NCBI RefSeq assembly: GCF_001039355.2
Contig: NW_019774803.1
Location: 281,718 to 345,717 of the forward strand
DNA: 64,000 nt
Source: Lingula anatina
Taxonomy: Eukaryota; Brachiopoda; Lingulata; Lingulida; Lingulidae
Direction of reading: 5' to 3'
Shown here: positions 11,576 to 24,442 of the stretch, one piece after another
How positions within the stretch are numbered: the stretch's first letter is position 1
Layout: each line of letters starts with the position of its first letter
Program-made: the position numbers and the translations under genes
Notes under the pieces: model-generated
Told to the model about the DNA's origin: nothing
Databases searched by the model: none
What the model saw: only the letters and a program-made list of their open reading frames with translations

Positions 11576-14052
11576 GTTATTTAATACCGCACTCCACATT
11601 CGGCCCAGCGTTGTGTAGAATAGAAAGATTGAAAATAAAAATTCTTTTAAAAATATTCAACGAAGATTAAATTATCCTGTTAACATTTACACGAAAATTT
11701 ATGCAATAGTAATAGTAGGGTGTATTGCTCATTGTGCAACTTAAACCCCTGTTCTAATCTGGTCTTATTCTGCTACCGGTTTAATTGCACGGACCATTAT
11801 TCTAATATTTTTTTAATTTTAAGCTCCAAGTGCCATCAAAACTAATTCATCTTCTTGTTGTAAAATTAAATGGTTAAGGTTACAATAATCACAATTTAAC
11901 AGGATGTTCATGGTTTCCACCGATATCTGCAGTACTCATGTGTCTTAATACGATTGTTTGACTGCACACTTCGTGTTTATTGCCTATCCATTAAATATGA
12001 TACAGCTCTCACCTCTGAATATCCTCCTGAATGACCTTATACGTGATCTTATTGACCTCTATCAGCCGGATAAAGGTTCTATAGGTCTTAGGTGGGACTG
12101 CGATGTCGATATTGTGGGTGCCCGGATGGTCGCTTGGGGTCCAAAAATCTATCTGGAATTATTATGACATTAGCTGAATATATTATGAAAATAATAATGA
12201 TAGGAAACCAGTGTCCGGCGCCGCTTAAATAAACAAATGAATCGCACCCCCCCCCCCCCACACACACACACACGCGCACATGCTGTTACGAATACCCTGC
12301 TGGATACGCAAGTAGAAAAATTGTATTTTAACATGTGATAAACTGTTTCAATTTTTAGTTTAATGATTATTTTGATTTGTCATTTTTTCAAGTGTTTGAA
12401 AATCAGTAAAATCCACCTTTTCTTTCTTTTCTTTATTACTGGTTTTCAATTCTTTTCTTTTTCTGGGTTTCAACTTACGCCTAATTGGACGGTGTTTTCC
12501 AGTCTCTTGAGAAAGTCAATTTGGTCCTGAGTAGTCGGGGAAAGTCGCACAAGGCGGTAGCTGAAATGCATGAAAAATATGACTTATATGCTAGTAAAAT
12601 CTTTTCCCTGAATGTACAATGACGTAACCAGCTACATGTTTTTGCGATACAGGACTTTTTGGATGACAGTCGACAGATCTCTTAAATCATCTCGGTGCGC
12701 ATCTGAGAATTTTTGGAATCAATTACGTTGGGTAATCAGTTTAACTTAGACACGGAGGGAGTTTCAGAAATATCTGGCTGCCTTCTCCACTAGCACGAAC
12801 ATTCATACGTTAGTACTCCTATGGCCGGTTCTGATATGTAAGGCCAGTTAATAGGAGTGTTAACGCACGGGTTTTCGTGCTACCTCCCCCCCTGCCCCCT
12901 CCTACTCGATTATTTTTTCAATCTTTTCTAAAGAATCTTTAAAAAGTGTTTGCCTTCAAACCTTTTTCGGCCAACGCCCCTGTCATTTAATCAAATAATA
13001 CAGAGTGTTGGTCAAATCAAGGAGTTATAACAGATAACTCCTTGGTCAAATATGCTAATAATAACAATAACAGTTCGTATGAAATTCGAAGTAAAAATGT
13101 ATTCTGTTATCCCGTTTTGGTGTCGCAATGCTCGATAATGTCAACCATTCGATTGTGAGAGGTGGAGAAAAAGGTAATAACCATTCACATCAAGAAGAGC
13201 CGAGGTCTAGTGAGGCCGCGACCTAAATATGGCGGACCAACATGAAAGGATGTCCGCGTAATCCTATAATGGTCTCTCCGCCTCTCACACGCCTTCCTGC
13301 AGGGGCACAGGTAGGTTGTAATAGATAAAGCATGGGATTAAAACATGTGCTGTTAAACCGCGTGGACTTACCGCGTGACTGTCTTATCCCCCACAATCAC
13401 GACTGCTGCAGATTGTCACACCCGCAAGTCGTTGCGTTCAAACGCTGTTTGGGCTAATAAGGCGTCCATGCAAACTTTTTTTATCGCGTTCGACTAAGAC
13501 GCGCCCTCTCACCTTATCAGCCGCTTGTCGTTTCGATACGACTCAAAATTGTTGTTTTACCCACGACACAATGACAGCGCCATGGCATCCGGATATGAAG
13601 CCAAATGACGCGTTTTAGTTAATTATGAACCGGTCTGCTCCAACGACATTGAGCAACAAGCTCAGATACATTTTTCTAAGATGTTCGATCTAAAAACCCG
13701 TTACTCGTTTTTATATTATAAATGAGTTCTAAAAATGATTTATTTCCCGTTAGATAGAAATGAAATATGAAATACCTAACACACACCCGTACCACAATAA
13801 AAACGACATATCGGTCTATTATTATTTTTTCGATATTATTTTTGTAATATAGGTGAAGGTATAATAATTTATAGACATGACTGTTTATGATTTTAGAACA
13901 ACCGCTGAATAACTTTTCATAAAACAATAAGTACGTATATCAGCTTTAAATTATACCCACTTTTTATAACCACGGTTTTTCTCTTTCCATACTGGTTTGG
14001 ACCAAGCGACTGCCACTAAGGCACACAAAAGGACAAGGGTTCCCACCCTCAT
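6869..14052 (-). CDS. Zinc carboxypeptidase proenzyme (M14A, carboxypeptidase A-like), copy 2, complete
   Basis: All 11 coding exons phase cleanly: 13961-14052, 12479-12560, 12013-12152, 11321-11510, 10855-10956, 10164-10277, 9776-9874, 9218-9305, 8253-8455, 7464-7548 and 6869-7053. They give 459 residues, against about 417-420 for vertebrate procarboxypeptidases. Order: signal peptide (1-18), propeptide (about 30-105), Lys-rich linker (about 108-140), catalytic domain (about 155-459). Visible active-site residues are zinc ligands His219, Glu222 (HAREW) and His347 (FHSYS), substrate-binding WRKTRS and DPNRNW, Tyr399 (Tyr248 of CPA) and catalytic Glu422 (TLELR, Glu270 of CPA). The specificity position equivalent to CPA residue 255 is Tyr406 (GGSYDW). 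This argues for hydrophobic C-terminal substrates rather than the Asp-based B type. The product is probably a secreted digestive or processing enzyme. The linker is longer than in known family members. Confidence 0.94.
8015..8062. repeat. (CG)n-(TG)n alternating tract
   Basis: About eleven CG units followed by GTGTGCATGTGTG. This is continuous alternating purine-pyrimidine of the type known to adopt Z-DNA, in a carboxypeptidase copy 2 intron. Confidence 0.8.
8575..8676 (+). repeat. Dispersed GAAGAGCCGA repeat, single arm
   Basis: Shares GAGAAGAGCCGAG, TATGGCGG, CTACATGAAAGGAAGACCGC and AATGGTCTCTCC in order with the arms of the 3281-3483 palindrome. It lies in an intron of copy 2. The family is not recognised. 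Confidence 0.7.
8985..9200. mobile_element. MITE with perfect 20-base terminal inverted repeats
   Basis: Starts GACTGCATTCCCACAGATTT and ends with the exact inverse, bounded by TA on both sides (8983-8984, 9201-9202). This fits a Tc1/mariner-type non-autonomous element. The right end lies only about 16 bases beyond the donor edge of carboxypeptidase exon 8 (9218). Confidence 0.8.
11518..11574. repeat. (AAT)n microsatellite abutting the exon 4 acceptor, copy 2
   Basis: Longer than its copy 1 counterpart. It ends just before CTATAAG at the acceptor. On the other side of exon 4 a (GA)n run at 11274-11308 lies about 12 bases beyond the donor and has no counterpart in copy 1. Confidence 0.85.
13189..13292 (+). 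repeat. Dispersed GAAGAGCCGA repeat, single arm
   Basis: Same unit as at 3281 and 8575, in copy 2 intron 1 at the position orthologous to the copy 1 palindrome. It therefore predates the gene duplication. Confidence 0.7.
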
Positions 14053-14110
14053 TTCGTCTCCCAGGGATAAAGGTGCCGATGGAGGTTTAACTAAGGCCAA
14101 ATGGCAGGCG

Positions 14111-14127
14111 TTATATATATATATATA
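14111..14127 (-). promoter_or_regulatory. TATA box of carboxypeptidase copy 2
   Basis: Alternating TA run at the same place relative to the ATG (14052) as in copy 1, about 60 bases upstream. Confidence 0.5.
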
Positions 14128-14720
14128 GTGATATCGCCGTGTAGGCGGGCATATGATACGAGCCATTTAGACTCTCTTAAACAGTTAGTTTAGTTTTATA
14201 GAATTACATGTAAAAAGGATTTAAAGCACGTTGACGATAATATTGTCTAAGGGTTCAATAACGGCTTTCACTTTACCACTTATGCAAGACACTGTTATGT
14301 AGATTTATTAATATGTTAAATAAATTCTTTATTTGGTTATTTACTTATTAAAATACTTAATTGCAATCTCATTCTGTTTCGTATGTGAGCAATCCCGTAC
14401 GAGACCTCGATTTGGATATTGATAAAGATAATGTGCTGTATATAGCTATCAAACCGCTGAACATAGTCTATTTGTTATATTTGAATATCCTTCTTATCAT
14501 TTATTTTCTCAAACCATTGCTGTTAATGTCAGCTGAGAGAACGGGACTGCCCTTGGTGGTTTTTTCTCAGGGGGGGGGGGGGGATGGAAACGGAACTGGT
14601 CGTTCACTCCCAGGCTAGCCCCACGATTGTCTAAAACACCGTAAAACATGTTATATATTTATGAAACATTCCTTTTGAAATTACATGTATTTTGGAAAAA
14701 TGCTGGTGGGGTGCATCTGA

Positions 14721-14798
<78 letters not shown>

Positions 14799-15480
14799 TT
14801 TAAAGTGCGCAGAAATATTCTCTAACTACTATGTATTATGTATATGATAACAGAATTTATGGTAAATAAATGAAAAAAATAATATAGTATTATACATTAT
14901 ACCGGATATTTTATAACGATATACAATTAAAGTGGATGTGATTCTTTGTGTAGGCTATTTGTTAGCTATCATTAACGTTTAATCATTATATAATGCTCTT
15001 GGAAATTATCATATTTTGATAAAAAGTATATTTGTAATTCAAAAAACAGCAAGCCTTTAATTGCTATTTTTTAATAAAATATGTTGAAATAGAGTATTTT
15101 CATTAGAGAACAAATCAAAAGGTCATTAATCAGTGCTGTCTTGAGCTTGAGCGCAGCTCTTCAGTTTGAGGAAAATAAGTACAGATATCTTGCTTCCCAA
15201 GAAAGGACAAAGGTTTTGAAACAATTTTCCTTCAGTCTCTGTCCGCTGTTTGTTTGAGTATTAGGATAGAGGTTTGACGGACGAACTGTGGTCATACTCA
15301 TTCCTCAAGATTATTTTCTTGTCTTAATGACGAAAATTTGAAAGGATTATCCGTGTTTACAGATGGCAGCACTGACCCTTTACTATGTGTGACGTCACGA
15401 TTACTAAGACTCACCAGCTAATGAGGAAATTGTTTTGATACCCAAATAATCGTGTAAACTTACAAATTTAAACAATTAAA
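14128..15480. other. Divergent intergenic region, carboxypeptidase copy 2 / CHMP1A
   Basis: The two genes are transcribed away from each other. Up to 15033 the sequence is duplicated carboxypeptidase flank; 15034-15480 is unique and should hold the CHMP1A promoter and 5' UTR. I see no TATA box near the CHMP1A start. Confidence 0.6.
14720..14799. repeat. (AAT)n microsatellite
   Basis: About 26 AAT units between carboxypeptidase copy 2 and CHMP1A, paralogous to 6075-6136. Confidence 0.9.
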
Positions 15481-16267
15481 ATGTTCGGAAAGAAACCCAG
15501 CATGGAAGGTAAGCAACAATTCCACATTAACGAGTGAATGTAGAGTTTAAATTAAGCGATACGCTGGTTAGAACATACATTTCCATTTATCGCTAGCAGT
15601 GTGAAAATAAGAAAGATTGAGACAGAGACATCTCCAGTCATTGAGAAGTAATGTTCTAAACAGATATTAGTCCTGAGCAGGTTCCGATAAGTTATTTATT
15701 ACAATATATGGCGTTTAGTTATCTCTGTGTACGAGTAGAGCAGTTATCTTAGGAAGGTTAATGAAATGGTGTGAACTTTATTAATTTCAGATACCCTCTT
15801 CCAGCTTAAGGTTTGTAGTTTTTATTATATTTTATGGTTCATGATTTTTGTCAATATTTCTAAGAAAGCTAATGAACAAACATGATGTGGTCAGTAGAGA
15901 TGTAAGTCCTTTGATTTATTTGATAATCTGGGCATTACAATTATATGTTTACCTTCTCACCCCAAATACCTGGCCACTGCATGCATCTCAGGGCCAATTT
16001 CATTTCTGAATTTTAGTTAAGAACCAGCAGCTGATTGATGCCCATTTGCTTTAAAGACAAACTGTATTTTTCATTTTAGTTCTCAATAAAACAGATGGAG
16101 AGAATGGCTAAAAAAGCAGAAAAAGAGTCAAATTCACAAAAAGCAAAAGTAAAAAAGGTCTGTATGAGAGGGCTTGACTCTAGTTTCTGTTAAAATTCAT
16201 ATCAGCAAATGTCTTTACTAGTACATGCTGCATTTGGTTGGGTATGTATGTCACTCAGTCACTGCTC

Positions 16268-16305
<38 letters not shown>

Positions 16306-19300
16306 ATGTGTGTGTGTGTGTGAGAGTATTTCATGTATTCTGGGAGATTATCATTAAAGATAGAAGGAAAAACTTAACGTAGAATGGATGGTTTGTTAAC
16401 AGAATTCACTTAAAAATAGGCAAATAAAGCTTACTATATAATGTGGTGATTTTCTACTTCAAAAATGTATCTGTATTATTATAGAAATTATATACAAATT
16501 TGCCATCGTGGATGCATCACTCCTCTTTAAGTGTGGAATCTTCATTATTGCTTTTGTATATTTAGTTGATGTAAAAATCATGCTGTTGCTTATTTTATGT
16601 TGTTTTTACAAGGCTCTAACACAGAGGAATGTAGAAGTGGCCCAAGTATATGCAGAAAATGCTATTAGGAAGAAAAACGAAGGCCTTAATTATCTCAGAA
16701 TGGCAGCCAGAGTGGATGCGGTTGCTTCACGGATACAGACAGCAGTCACAATGCAACAGGTTTGTATTCTTTTAAGATACAGTAATGACTGAATTTTTTC
16801 AGTTGGAGAAATTGTGAATTTTACATATCTATGCTGTATTTTTCTTAATGCCTTAAAATGAACATTTTGCTAAAGATTAAGTAGTAGCTACGAAACTGAA
16901 AAGCAGGCAACTATATAGTTCTATACATACAGTAAAGCACCACAAATTCTATATAGAAATGTATTTTTTTAATGATTCCAAAATTTTTTATCTGAAATTT
17001 GATGATTTTTCCTATTGGGAGGCTATGAGTCATTACTGTAAGTAGGTTATACAACACGTTTTATATAATGTGACTGTATCAATAATCATGCGTTAGTGGT
17101 GTTTATTTTCCATATTCAAACAGGGAGCACCCTTAGAGTGCAGTCCTCCCCCAAAGGAAAAGACAACTAAATGGATATTATATCTAAATATAATCTTGAA
17201 ATATTGTAATAAAGACCTGGATTTGGGTCTTGAATATATAATCTCATTATTATGGTTTGACTACCCCTGTGGACAATCCAGTTTTGTTTTCCAGCTTGCT
17301 TACTTTTTCTTTCAGATTGCTGTGTTCCACCAATTATGATCTTGGGAGTTCAGTGATCATTTCTTCATAGAGTTCATAGAATATATTTTAATCAGTGTAT
17401 CTCTCATTTTATCCATGGAGTTTTCCACTATGCATCCACAGTCTTGTGTTACTTGTTTTTCTGTACCTATCATCTGCCTTTTCTAAGACTTGTTTCTTTT
17501 TAGAGAGTTTTTAGGGGTTTTTTTATTGGTTTGGTGTCTGGTTGTATCAGTCTCCTCTGATAAATGAAAATAATTTTTTTCATTGCTTTTGTGCAGTTGC
17601 TTTTATTTGGAATATTTGCCAAAAGTTATAATTTTGTAGCTGTGCTATTGCCTCAGAATATTTTGACTGGCATACTGGAAAACTTATGCACATGGCACTA
17701 ATAGTTAATTAATGTGAACTATAAATTTACTTCCAGATGACCAAAAATATGGAAGGAGTTACAAAAGCCTTAGACAAAGCAATGGCATCGATGGACCTAG
17801 AGAAAGTAAGTCTCTCCTGTCTTCTATAGAATGACAGTGAAGTTTTGAAAGTACCTTGCTGTATATTTTATTTGCATGCAGAGTTATCTTTATTTACGTT
17901 TCATTTATGTATTTTTTGACCAATCAGATCTTGTAATTTGCAGAATTGTAATGTATTTTTAATCCTAAAAGATGATAAGACTTTTCTCATCAAAGTGTTT
18001 AGTATAAAATAATTTTATATATATTTACTACCAAAGATTAAGCATGAATCAAAGTTTTGCTTGCCGTTGTTATTCTTAGGTTCAAGAAGTGATGTCTAAA
18101 TTTGAGAATCAGTTTGAAGATCTAGATGTTAGAACACAGGTAAGTTTTAAAAAGGAAGTCTCATTAACTTTTATCAATACATTTTTTACCAGTTTTGTGG
18201 ATTTATTTTAAATTCCTGCATAATGTATTTGGGGGGATGTTAATAGTGAAAACTGAATAATAATATGTAAGCAAGTGTATTGAATTTTTTTTCACTTCAA
18301 GTTCTGCAATACGATTTCACTAATTGAATTTATCGGTAGATATAAAAATGATGACATAATTTAATCAGACCTTTCAAAAATTTGAACAATAATGCCACTA
18401 AACTGGTTAAGAAGTGTGTATCCACTTTATGAAGTGAAGGGGGTATTTGAATGAAAATGCCCATTGTGCTGGTTTGTCACACCCCATTGGCTGTCACAGC
18501 TACCACAATCTCAAAGCTACAATGATAGTTTGTTCAAACAACTGCTAAACCCAAGAGTTATTACCTCTCCATTATTTCTTCCATATCTGGCACAGAGGCT
18601 ATAGGTGTTATTGTAGACTCTAGCTGAGTTGAAAGTGTCTTTTCAGACACTGTGTCAATATATAACTGTATTTATTTAATACATGGTCATAACTCTTTGA
18701 GTTAGGTTGGCATTTGAGGGAACTGTATTTGTAACTTTTGAATGCATATCACAACTGATGAAATTATGTGCTGGATCACACAATGATAATAATTATTATA
18801 ATTACTCAAAGTATAAAATCCAGTTATGTTCTGTGACTTTAAAAGTTGAAAATAAATATAAAAGGCAAAAAAAAAAAAAAAAAAGAATGAAAAAAGATGA
18901 GACAAATATTGATTAAAACAAATTGATTTAAAAAATGTAGCAATTAAAATATTACTTCATCAAGTCTTTTTAAAAAATTGTGAAAAATTTTTCATCATAA
19001 AATTTCAATTATAAAATCCCTTTAAATAGACCTGTATTTTCTTCCTCATTTTCCTCCTTCCAGACTGTGGATGAATCCATGAGTGCTGCCACCACCCTGT
19101 CCACACCCCAGGACCAGGTGGAGGACTTGATGAAACAGGTGGCCGAGGAGAACGGGTTAGAAATAATGGACCAGATTCGGGATCTACAACCTGGTCAGTC
19201 CTCGTTAGCTTCTACGGCTACCACAGAGTCGAATAAAGAAGACCAGCTGTCTAGGAGGTGGGTGTTGTCTCCGTTGTTGCATTAACCTTGTAATTGTGTG

Positions 19301-20121
19301 GTCTGTGATATATGCTAGTAGAACCACTGACTAGAGATGATTTTTATGTAAATTTGGCATCGGACTAGTTAAAAAAGATTTTTTTTTCTTCAAAGTGAAG
19401 ATTGGATTTATGGACATTTTTGATAAGTGGTTATTTTAAATTATTATACTTATTATATTATATATATATATATATATATTTTTTTTTTGGGGGGGGGGTT
19501 GGGAAGATAAAGGCATACCATCTGCAATTGAAAATGTCCATAAGTAATATTTTCTATGTTTACATATCTTGCAAAAATACTTATCTTTCCCAATTCTGAC
19601 TTTAAAGTGATAAACCCCTTCAAATAAAAGCACCTGATGACCTGATGTCAGTTATTCCTTCTGCAGGCCACCTTTTAGAGCTAAATAATTTTATTAGATA
19701 TAGAAAATTAATTAGAAAGGAAAAAATTGCATACATTTTTTAGGAAATTTTGATTTTTTATTAGGGGAAATTTCTAGTTAGGATACCTTTAATTTTGATT
19801 CAGACTGGTAATTTTCTGAGCATACCAGTCCTGTGACCAATTGGCTGAAATGTGTTAATAGTCTAATGATTGTGTGATAAAACACACCCAATGTAACACA
19901 TAATAGATGAAATGTGTTATTTTGGCACAAACAGAAAAAAAAAACACATAAGTAAAGCCAAAATCTAAATATATAAATGCCTATCACAGGTTTGCAGGCA
20001 ACTTTCAAGAGAGGGTGAATATAACTTGCACATGACTGTAATGCAGATAAAATGAATTTCCTATGCAATAAAAATTAAGCATATTTTATTCCATTTCAGG
20101 TTAGCAGCCTTGAGACACTAG
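15481..20121 (+). CDS. CHMP1A: CHMP1A, ESCRT-III subunit
   Basis: Charged multivesicular body protein 1A. It acts at endosomes and other membrane necks in ESCRT-III filaments and recruits the VPS4 ATPase. Coding exons: 15481-15508, 15791-15810, 16080-16157, 16613-16759, 17737-17805, 18080-18139, 19064-19257 and 20100-20121, all in phase, 205 residues. After a short MFGKKPS extension the protein follows the family throughout: EDTLFQLKFS at the start of helix 1, [31 protein letters not shown] and LSTPQDQV. The C-terminus EDQLSRRLAALRH matches the MIM1 motif that binds the VPS4 MIT domain, and the last intron interrupts the second Arg codon of it. The sequence is closer to CHMP1A than to CHMP1B (DTLFQLKF, RKKNEG, AEENGLE). 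The vertebrate protein is 196 residues. Confidence 0.96.
16271..16322. repeat. (TG)n microsatellite in CHMP1A intron 3
   Basis: About 17 TG units, a CCATG interruption, then seven more. Confidence 0.9.
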
Positions 20122-21044
20122 TGATGTTTAAGAAGATATGCCAGTGTTCTTAAAAACTTGTACAGATGTCAGTGTCAGGTCGTGACCAGTCAACTGAGGT
20201 CTGATTACCACAGTGTTTTTGTACATAATGCTTTGAGGACTAATTTATGTAAAGTTTTAGAATAGAAAAAAACTGGTAAGGAATCTGGTGTAATTATATT
20301 TTAACTGCTGATGATGCCCTGGCTATTGAAAAGCATTTGAAACCCCGATGGACAACTCTGTAGGATCTACAATTTTTTAATGATATATTTTTGTCACTTT
20401 TATCTCATAAACTTGCCTTTGTATTAAAATTGATATGGTGAGTAGCAGGTTAATTTCAAGGAGTTCCTATATTCTAGTCACTTCCTTCCACCAGCTGCCA
20501 AATTTTGTAAATTTTGCCTTGTACCTAAGTTCTAAGCAAAGATTCCATCTTATTGTTGCCCCCATCCAGAAGTAAAATAAGAAAGTAAAGGCCAAAATGA
20601 AGCATTTTGTTAGCAATATTTCAGGTAGGAAGTTGGGAGGTATACATCCCAAGTTTCATAGATTATTGGCCTTAAATTATCAATATTCACATCTGCCATT
20701 TCCATTAACATCTGTAACTGGGGTTCGAGGGAGGGTTTGAGTCTTGCTGTCGTTAGCTTCTTCATTGTAAAGGTTAAAAAGAACGTTTTTATGCCCAAGA
20801 ATTGCTCTTACTTCTCTCTATAAGATTTTGTGACCAGAAGCAGTGAAATTGTATTTTTAAATTATAGTTGAAAGAAGTAAGCTAAATTTTCTGAAATAAT
20901 ATTTATACTTACAACGATTTGTGGAGAAAATCAACAGTCCTTCAATATTAAAATTCCTTTTAACAGTATTTCAGATGCCATTTTTTCTTGTTCAGTAAAT
21001 TCCCAGGTTTCACTTTGTATATAGCAAGTTTGTATGTAAACAGA

Positions 21045-21050
21045 AATAAA
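21045..21050 (+). promoter_or_regulatory. Poly(A) signal of CHMP1A
   Basis: AATAAA about 920 bases after the stop codon, in an AT-rich 3' UTR with no competing full AATAAA noticed earlier. The 3' UTR therefore spans about 20122-21065. Confidence 0.5.
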
Positions 21051-21065
21051 ATGTAATATTAGAAT

Positions 21066-24000
21066 GGATTAAATATGTGCCTTGGACTTTTAATTGGGAC
21101 TTATTTGGAAAATCTCTGAAACGTGATCGTTACAATTTCACAAAGGAGACCCGAAACCTTAAAATTTGCTAACACGGCTTACGAGCAAGGACAAATGACA
21201 TAAAACGGAACGGCCAATTTTTCACATTTCTGGAACTTCTTATCTTTAAATGTTATACAAGATCACCCATCAGGATCGGTTTCGTGATGTGGATTTAAAA
21301 AAAGTAGGTATTTATGCATGAACTTGATATGAAAATCGATCGCCTATTTTTTTAAAACTAGTCTCCAAATTAAAAATTGGGCAAATCTGATTGGCTGATC
21401 TCCATTGTTCGTGTTCAAAACACGTGATATTAGATAGCCATCTGTCGTCTGCCTTTTTTCCCCCCGTTTAGTGATGCCGAAGCAAATTTCAATAATTAAA
21501 AGAAACTTTATGGCATGTAACTTAGTCATTTATTTGATTTGGCAAAATAAGCTTGATAGCTAACTTTTGTTCGTTGGATCTTGATCAGTGATCTATCAAA
21601 ATTTTAGCATTGGTTTCGGACGCCTTTTTTATGAAATAAGGTCGTATTGCAAAGACTTCAATCTAGTTTTCAGACATTTATATCAGCTTACTATTTCTAA
21701 GATGTGAAGTTGAAATTCTGAATGTTTTTTTTTATGAAATGATATCTATCTGTATATTTTGTGTGTGTGTGTGTGTTTATGAAATGATCAGTCAGAAATC
21801 GGGGATGTACCTGTATATTCTAATTTTCGCTCCAAATGTTTTACAGTTTGGAGAGGTAAGATTCCCGGTTTTATAAGTTGCTTCTAATAGCTGTAATTTA
21901 AATTTAAATTTAATTTTAATTTAATAAATTTAAAGGGTGAACAGGTACACTGTATGTTCGATGAAGTCACATTTTAAAAATGTAGAAAAACGCATTTATT
22001 ATCTTATTATCTTAAAGTTTAAAATGGGAATGCTTGAATCATAACAAATGTGTATTAGGTGTTGTATTACTTTTGCCGCATTTTCAAATACACGTTTCAT
22101 CTTTTGACTCTTAAATTTCATTTTGAATCCAAATTCAGTGCGCATCGTATTTCAGTGCAGGGGCGCGCGTGTCAAAATCGTCATATTTTACAACACCCCA
22201 ACGTTAACTTTTGTCACAGTCCGAAAGCACCGCCCCTTCTGTTTACGCCAGAACGCGTCCGTAAAATTAACCTGCCTGACCGGATGGTCTCGTGCGACTT
22301 ACTGAACTGTAAAAAGCACAATCTATGTCAACATGAGAATCGAGATGAACAAACTCCAAATTGACACCGGCCGTGACCTGTGTGTTGACTTCTTTTGGCA
22401 GTGGGCAAGGAGAAAGGCGAAGCGGCACCCGGTACGGAAAGGTTGCGTAACCGCCTCGACGTGCCCCGTTGTAAAAAGACCTCGCGCACCCCGGACGCTC
22501 CGCCAAGCAGTACCAGTTACTCCGCCTCTTAAGCGCCCAGACACGGTGAGACCAAGGTGTGCCGTATCAGCTCTGATCACACCCTTCTCAAAATAACCAT
22601 TAAAAAGGTTCATATTGCAAAAATAGACGCGCCGAAAGTTGACATAAATGCCAGCAAAAAGTGGAAGGCCGCTGGATATCATGTTCGCTAGTTTTAACAA
22701 TGTGCGACATCGGGGATATTGGCTGGGACTGCGGCAGATCTGATTTGGTTTATTCGGCGTGCTTGACTCTGCCTCTGTATCGTATTCACACTGAGATAAT
22801 GTCTCAGTCAGTTCCCGATGGAACCAGACGCAGGGTGTTAATCTATAGAAGAAGCAATATTCTAATACGTGATCGCCCTTGAATATAATTTTAGAATAAG
22901 TTAATGAAAGGCATTACCTGTTTCTACAGAATTGAAAATAAAATAACAAACAAATGAAAGGCTGCTCTCAGTCTATCAAAAAATTTGTCAAAGACAAGGG
23001 AGTGAATTTTTGTATCAAAGTCAAGTGAGTTTGAAATTGATAATATTATTTTATTTCTTTTCTTTCATTTGCTTTATTATATCCCGGTTTAAGGTTATGA
23101 CGATAATAAGGAATAATCGCAATACATTTCTTTTAGAATTTCAAATATATATTTAAAAAAAAGAAAAAATGTGAGAAGGTGAAAACGTTTGGGATGTTTT
23201 TTAAAGGCAGAGGGTGTTTATTTCTTGTATCAGAACAAAGTAGTGAGTTTTGAAATTAATAACCATTTTAAAACATTTTTAAAGCATGGAAATATTAGAT
23301 TTTGCATGGAGGCTCGTAAAGGACAAGAGAAGGTGAATATGTTGAAAAAATCATATGGAAAAGGTGTTTGGATAAGACATTTTAAATACATGGGTAAGGT
23401 GGCATTGAGATTGGGCAATGAAGGAAAATTATCAACAAAAATCAGTATCGGCCGCCACTTCCTCATACATATCAAATTCCATTTATAAAATATCAAACAT
23501 ACATTTTGTTAAAATGTTTTTGGTGGTTAATTATAAATTATACTATGTTGCATCATATGATTATTCATGATTAATATTTAATATGAACTTGGTGAACTAG
23601 TGATAGGGGTACACGCATATCCACGATGTATATCTTTATATCGCGTCTTACAAAAGTTATCAAACAGATAGTTAGGTGACTTCCACCGATGTGAGGGATT
23701 TTTTTTTTTCATGTCATTAAAATTTTACCACTTGTGCATTTGCTTTTCTTTTACTTTCATACCAGTGATACAAAAACAAAATACCAGTGTATGGCTAAGA
23801 GTATTATTTGTATTTCGTGTCAGTTGGTACATTAGTATGAATGCCTTAAGGTATTTTATGATATAATCTCATTTGTGTAATAGCCTGCATAGTGTATGTG
23901 CTAGTACACAAAGGAGCGTGTAAAATGATTTTAGCAGTTTGTTATATCAAATCACCGTCTGAAAGCTGTGAAATAAGCGATTATTAACTTTATTAAAATG

Positions 24001-24442
24001 CTAAATTCTTTTGTTAGCAGAATTTTTTTGACGGCACATACGTCCTTGTATTATTATTATCGATATTTGTGTTGGTTCACTGGCTTTGGGTACACTTAAG
24101 TCGTTTACAAAATCTAGAGAACCAGTGTTATTGTCCGTCCGCAAAATAGCCATAGCCATAAAAAGTAAACACCTTATTTAATACACGGTGTAGTATGAAC
24201 GGTTTTAAGTGCATTTTTCTTTCAACAATAGATAGGTATGACAAAAGCGCACGGTGCTAATCCTAATAAGGAATTTTTTTGTCAAGAGGACGCTTTAACA
24301 TATACCAGTAAATGCTTTAGAAAGAGTATCATTAAAGAGAAATGCGTTTTAAGCAAGGTGGATGTAAGCGTTACATCACCACAGCGGTTCAGGTAGAGAT
24401 TATCAAAACACGTTTGTACCGAAATGCACTTTTATTAACAAT
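21066..24442. other. Intergenic, no gene supported
   Basis: Contains a GC-richer island at 22140-22720 with overlapping open frames on both strands but no family resemblance, and a pair of diverged repeat units near 22957 and 23200. I see no reliable exon. Confidence 0.5.
22957..23275 (+). repeat. Two diverged direct repeat units
   Basis: 22994-23045 and 23205-23262 share the ordered phrases AAGACAAGGGAGTG / AAGGCAGAGGGTG, TTTTTGTATCAAAGTCAA / TTCTTGTATCAGAACAAA and GTGAGTTTTGAAATTRATAA. The spacing is about 215 bases. No protein match is recognised; the second unit lies in a 99-codon open frame (23189-23488). Confidence 0.45.

Larger units (their letters stand above)
1..15033. repeat. Tandem segmental duplication carrying the two carboxypeptidase genes
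   Basis: Window 1-6371 aligns with about 10080-15033 in the same orientation: coding exons, introns and more than 2 kb of upstream flank. Similarity stops after a shared AAAAAGTA..TTGTA phrase at about 6371 (copy 1 side) and 15033 (copy 2 side). Copy 2's 3' end follows directly at 6372. The repeat unit is therefore about 8.7 kb. Introns remain alignable with scattered differences, so the event is fairly recent. Several transposons and A-runs are present in only one copy. Confidence 0.85.
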
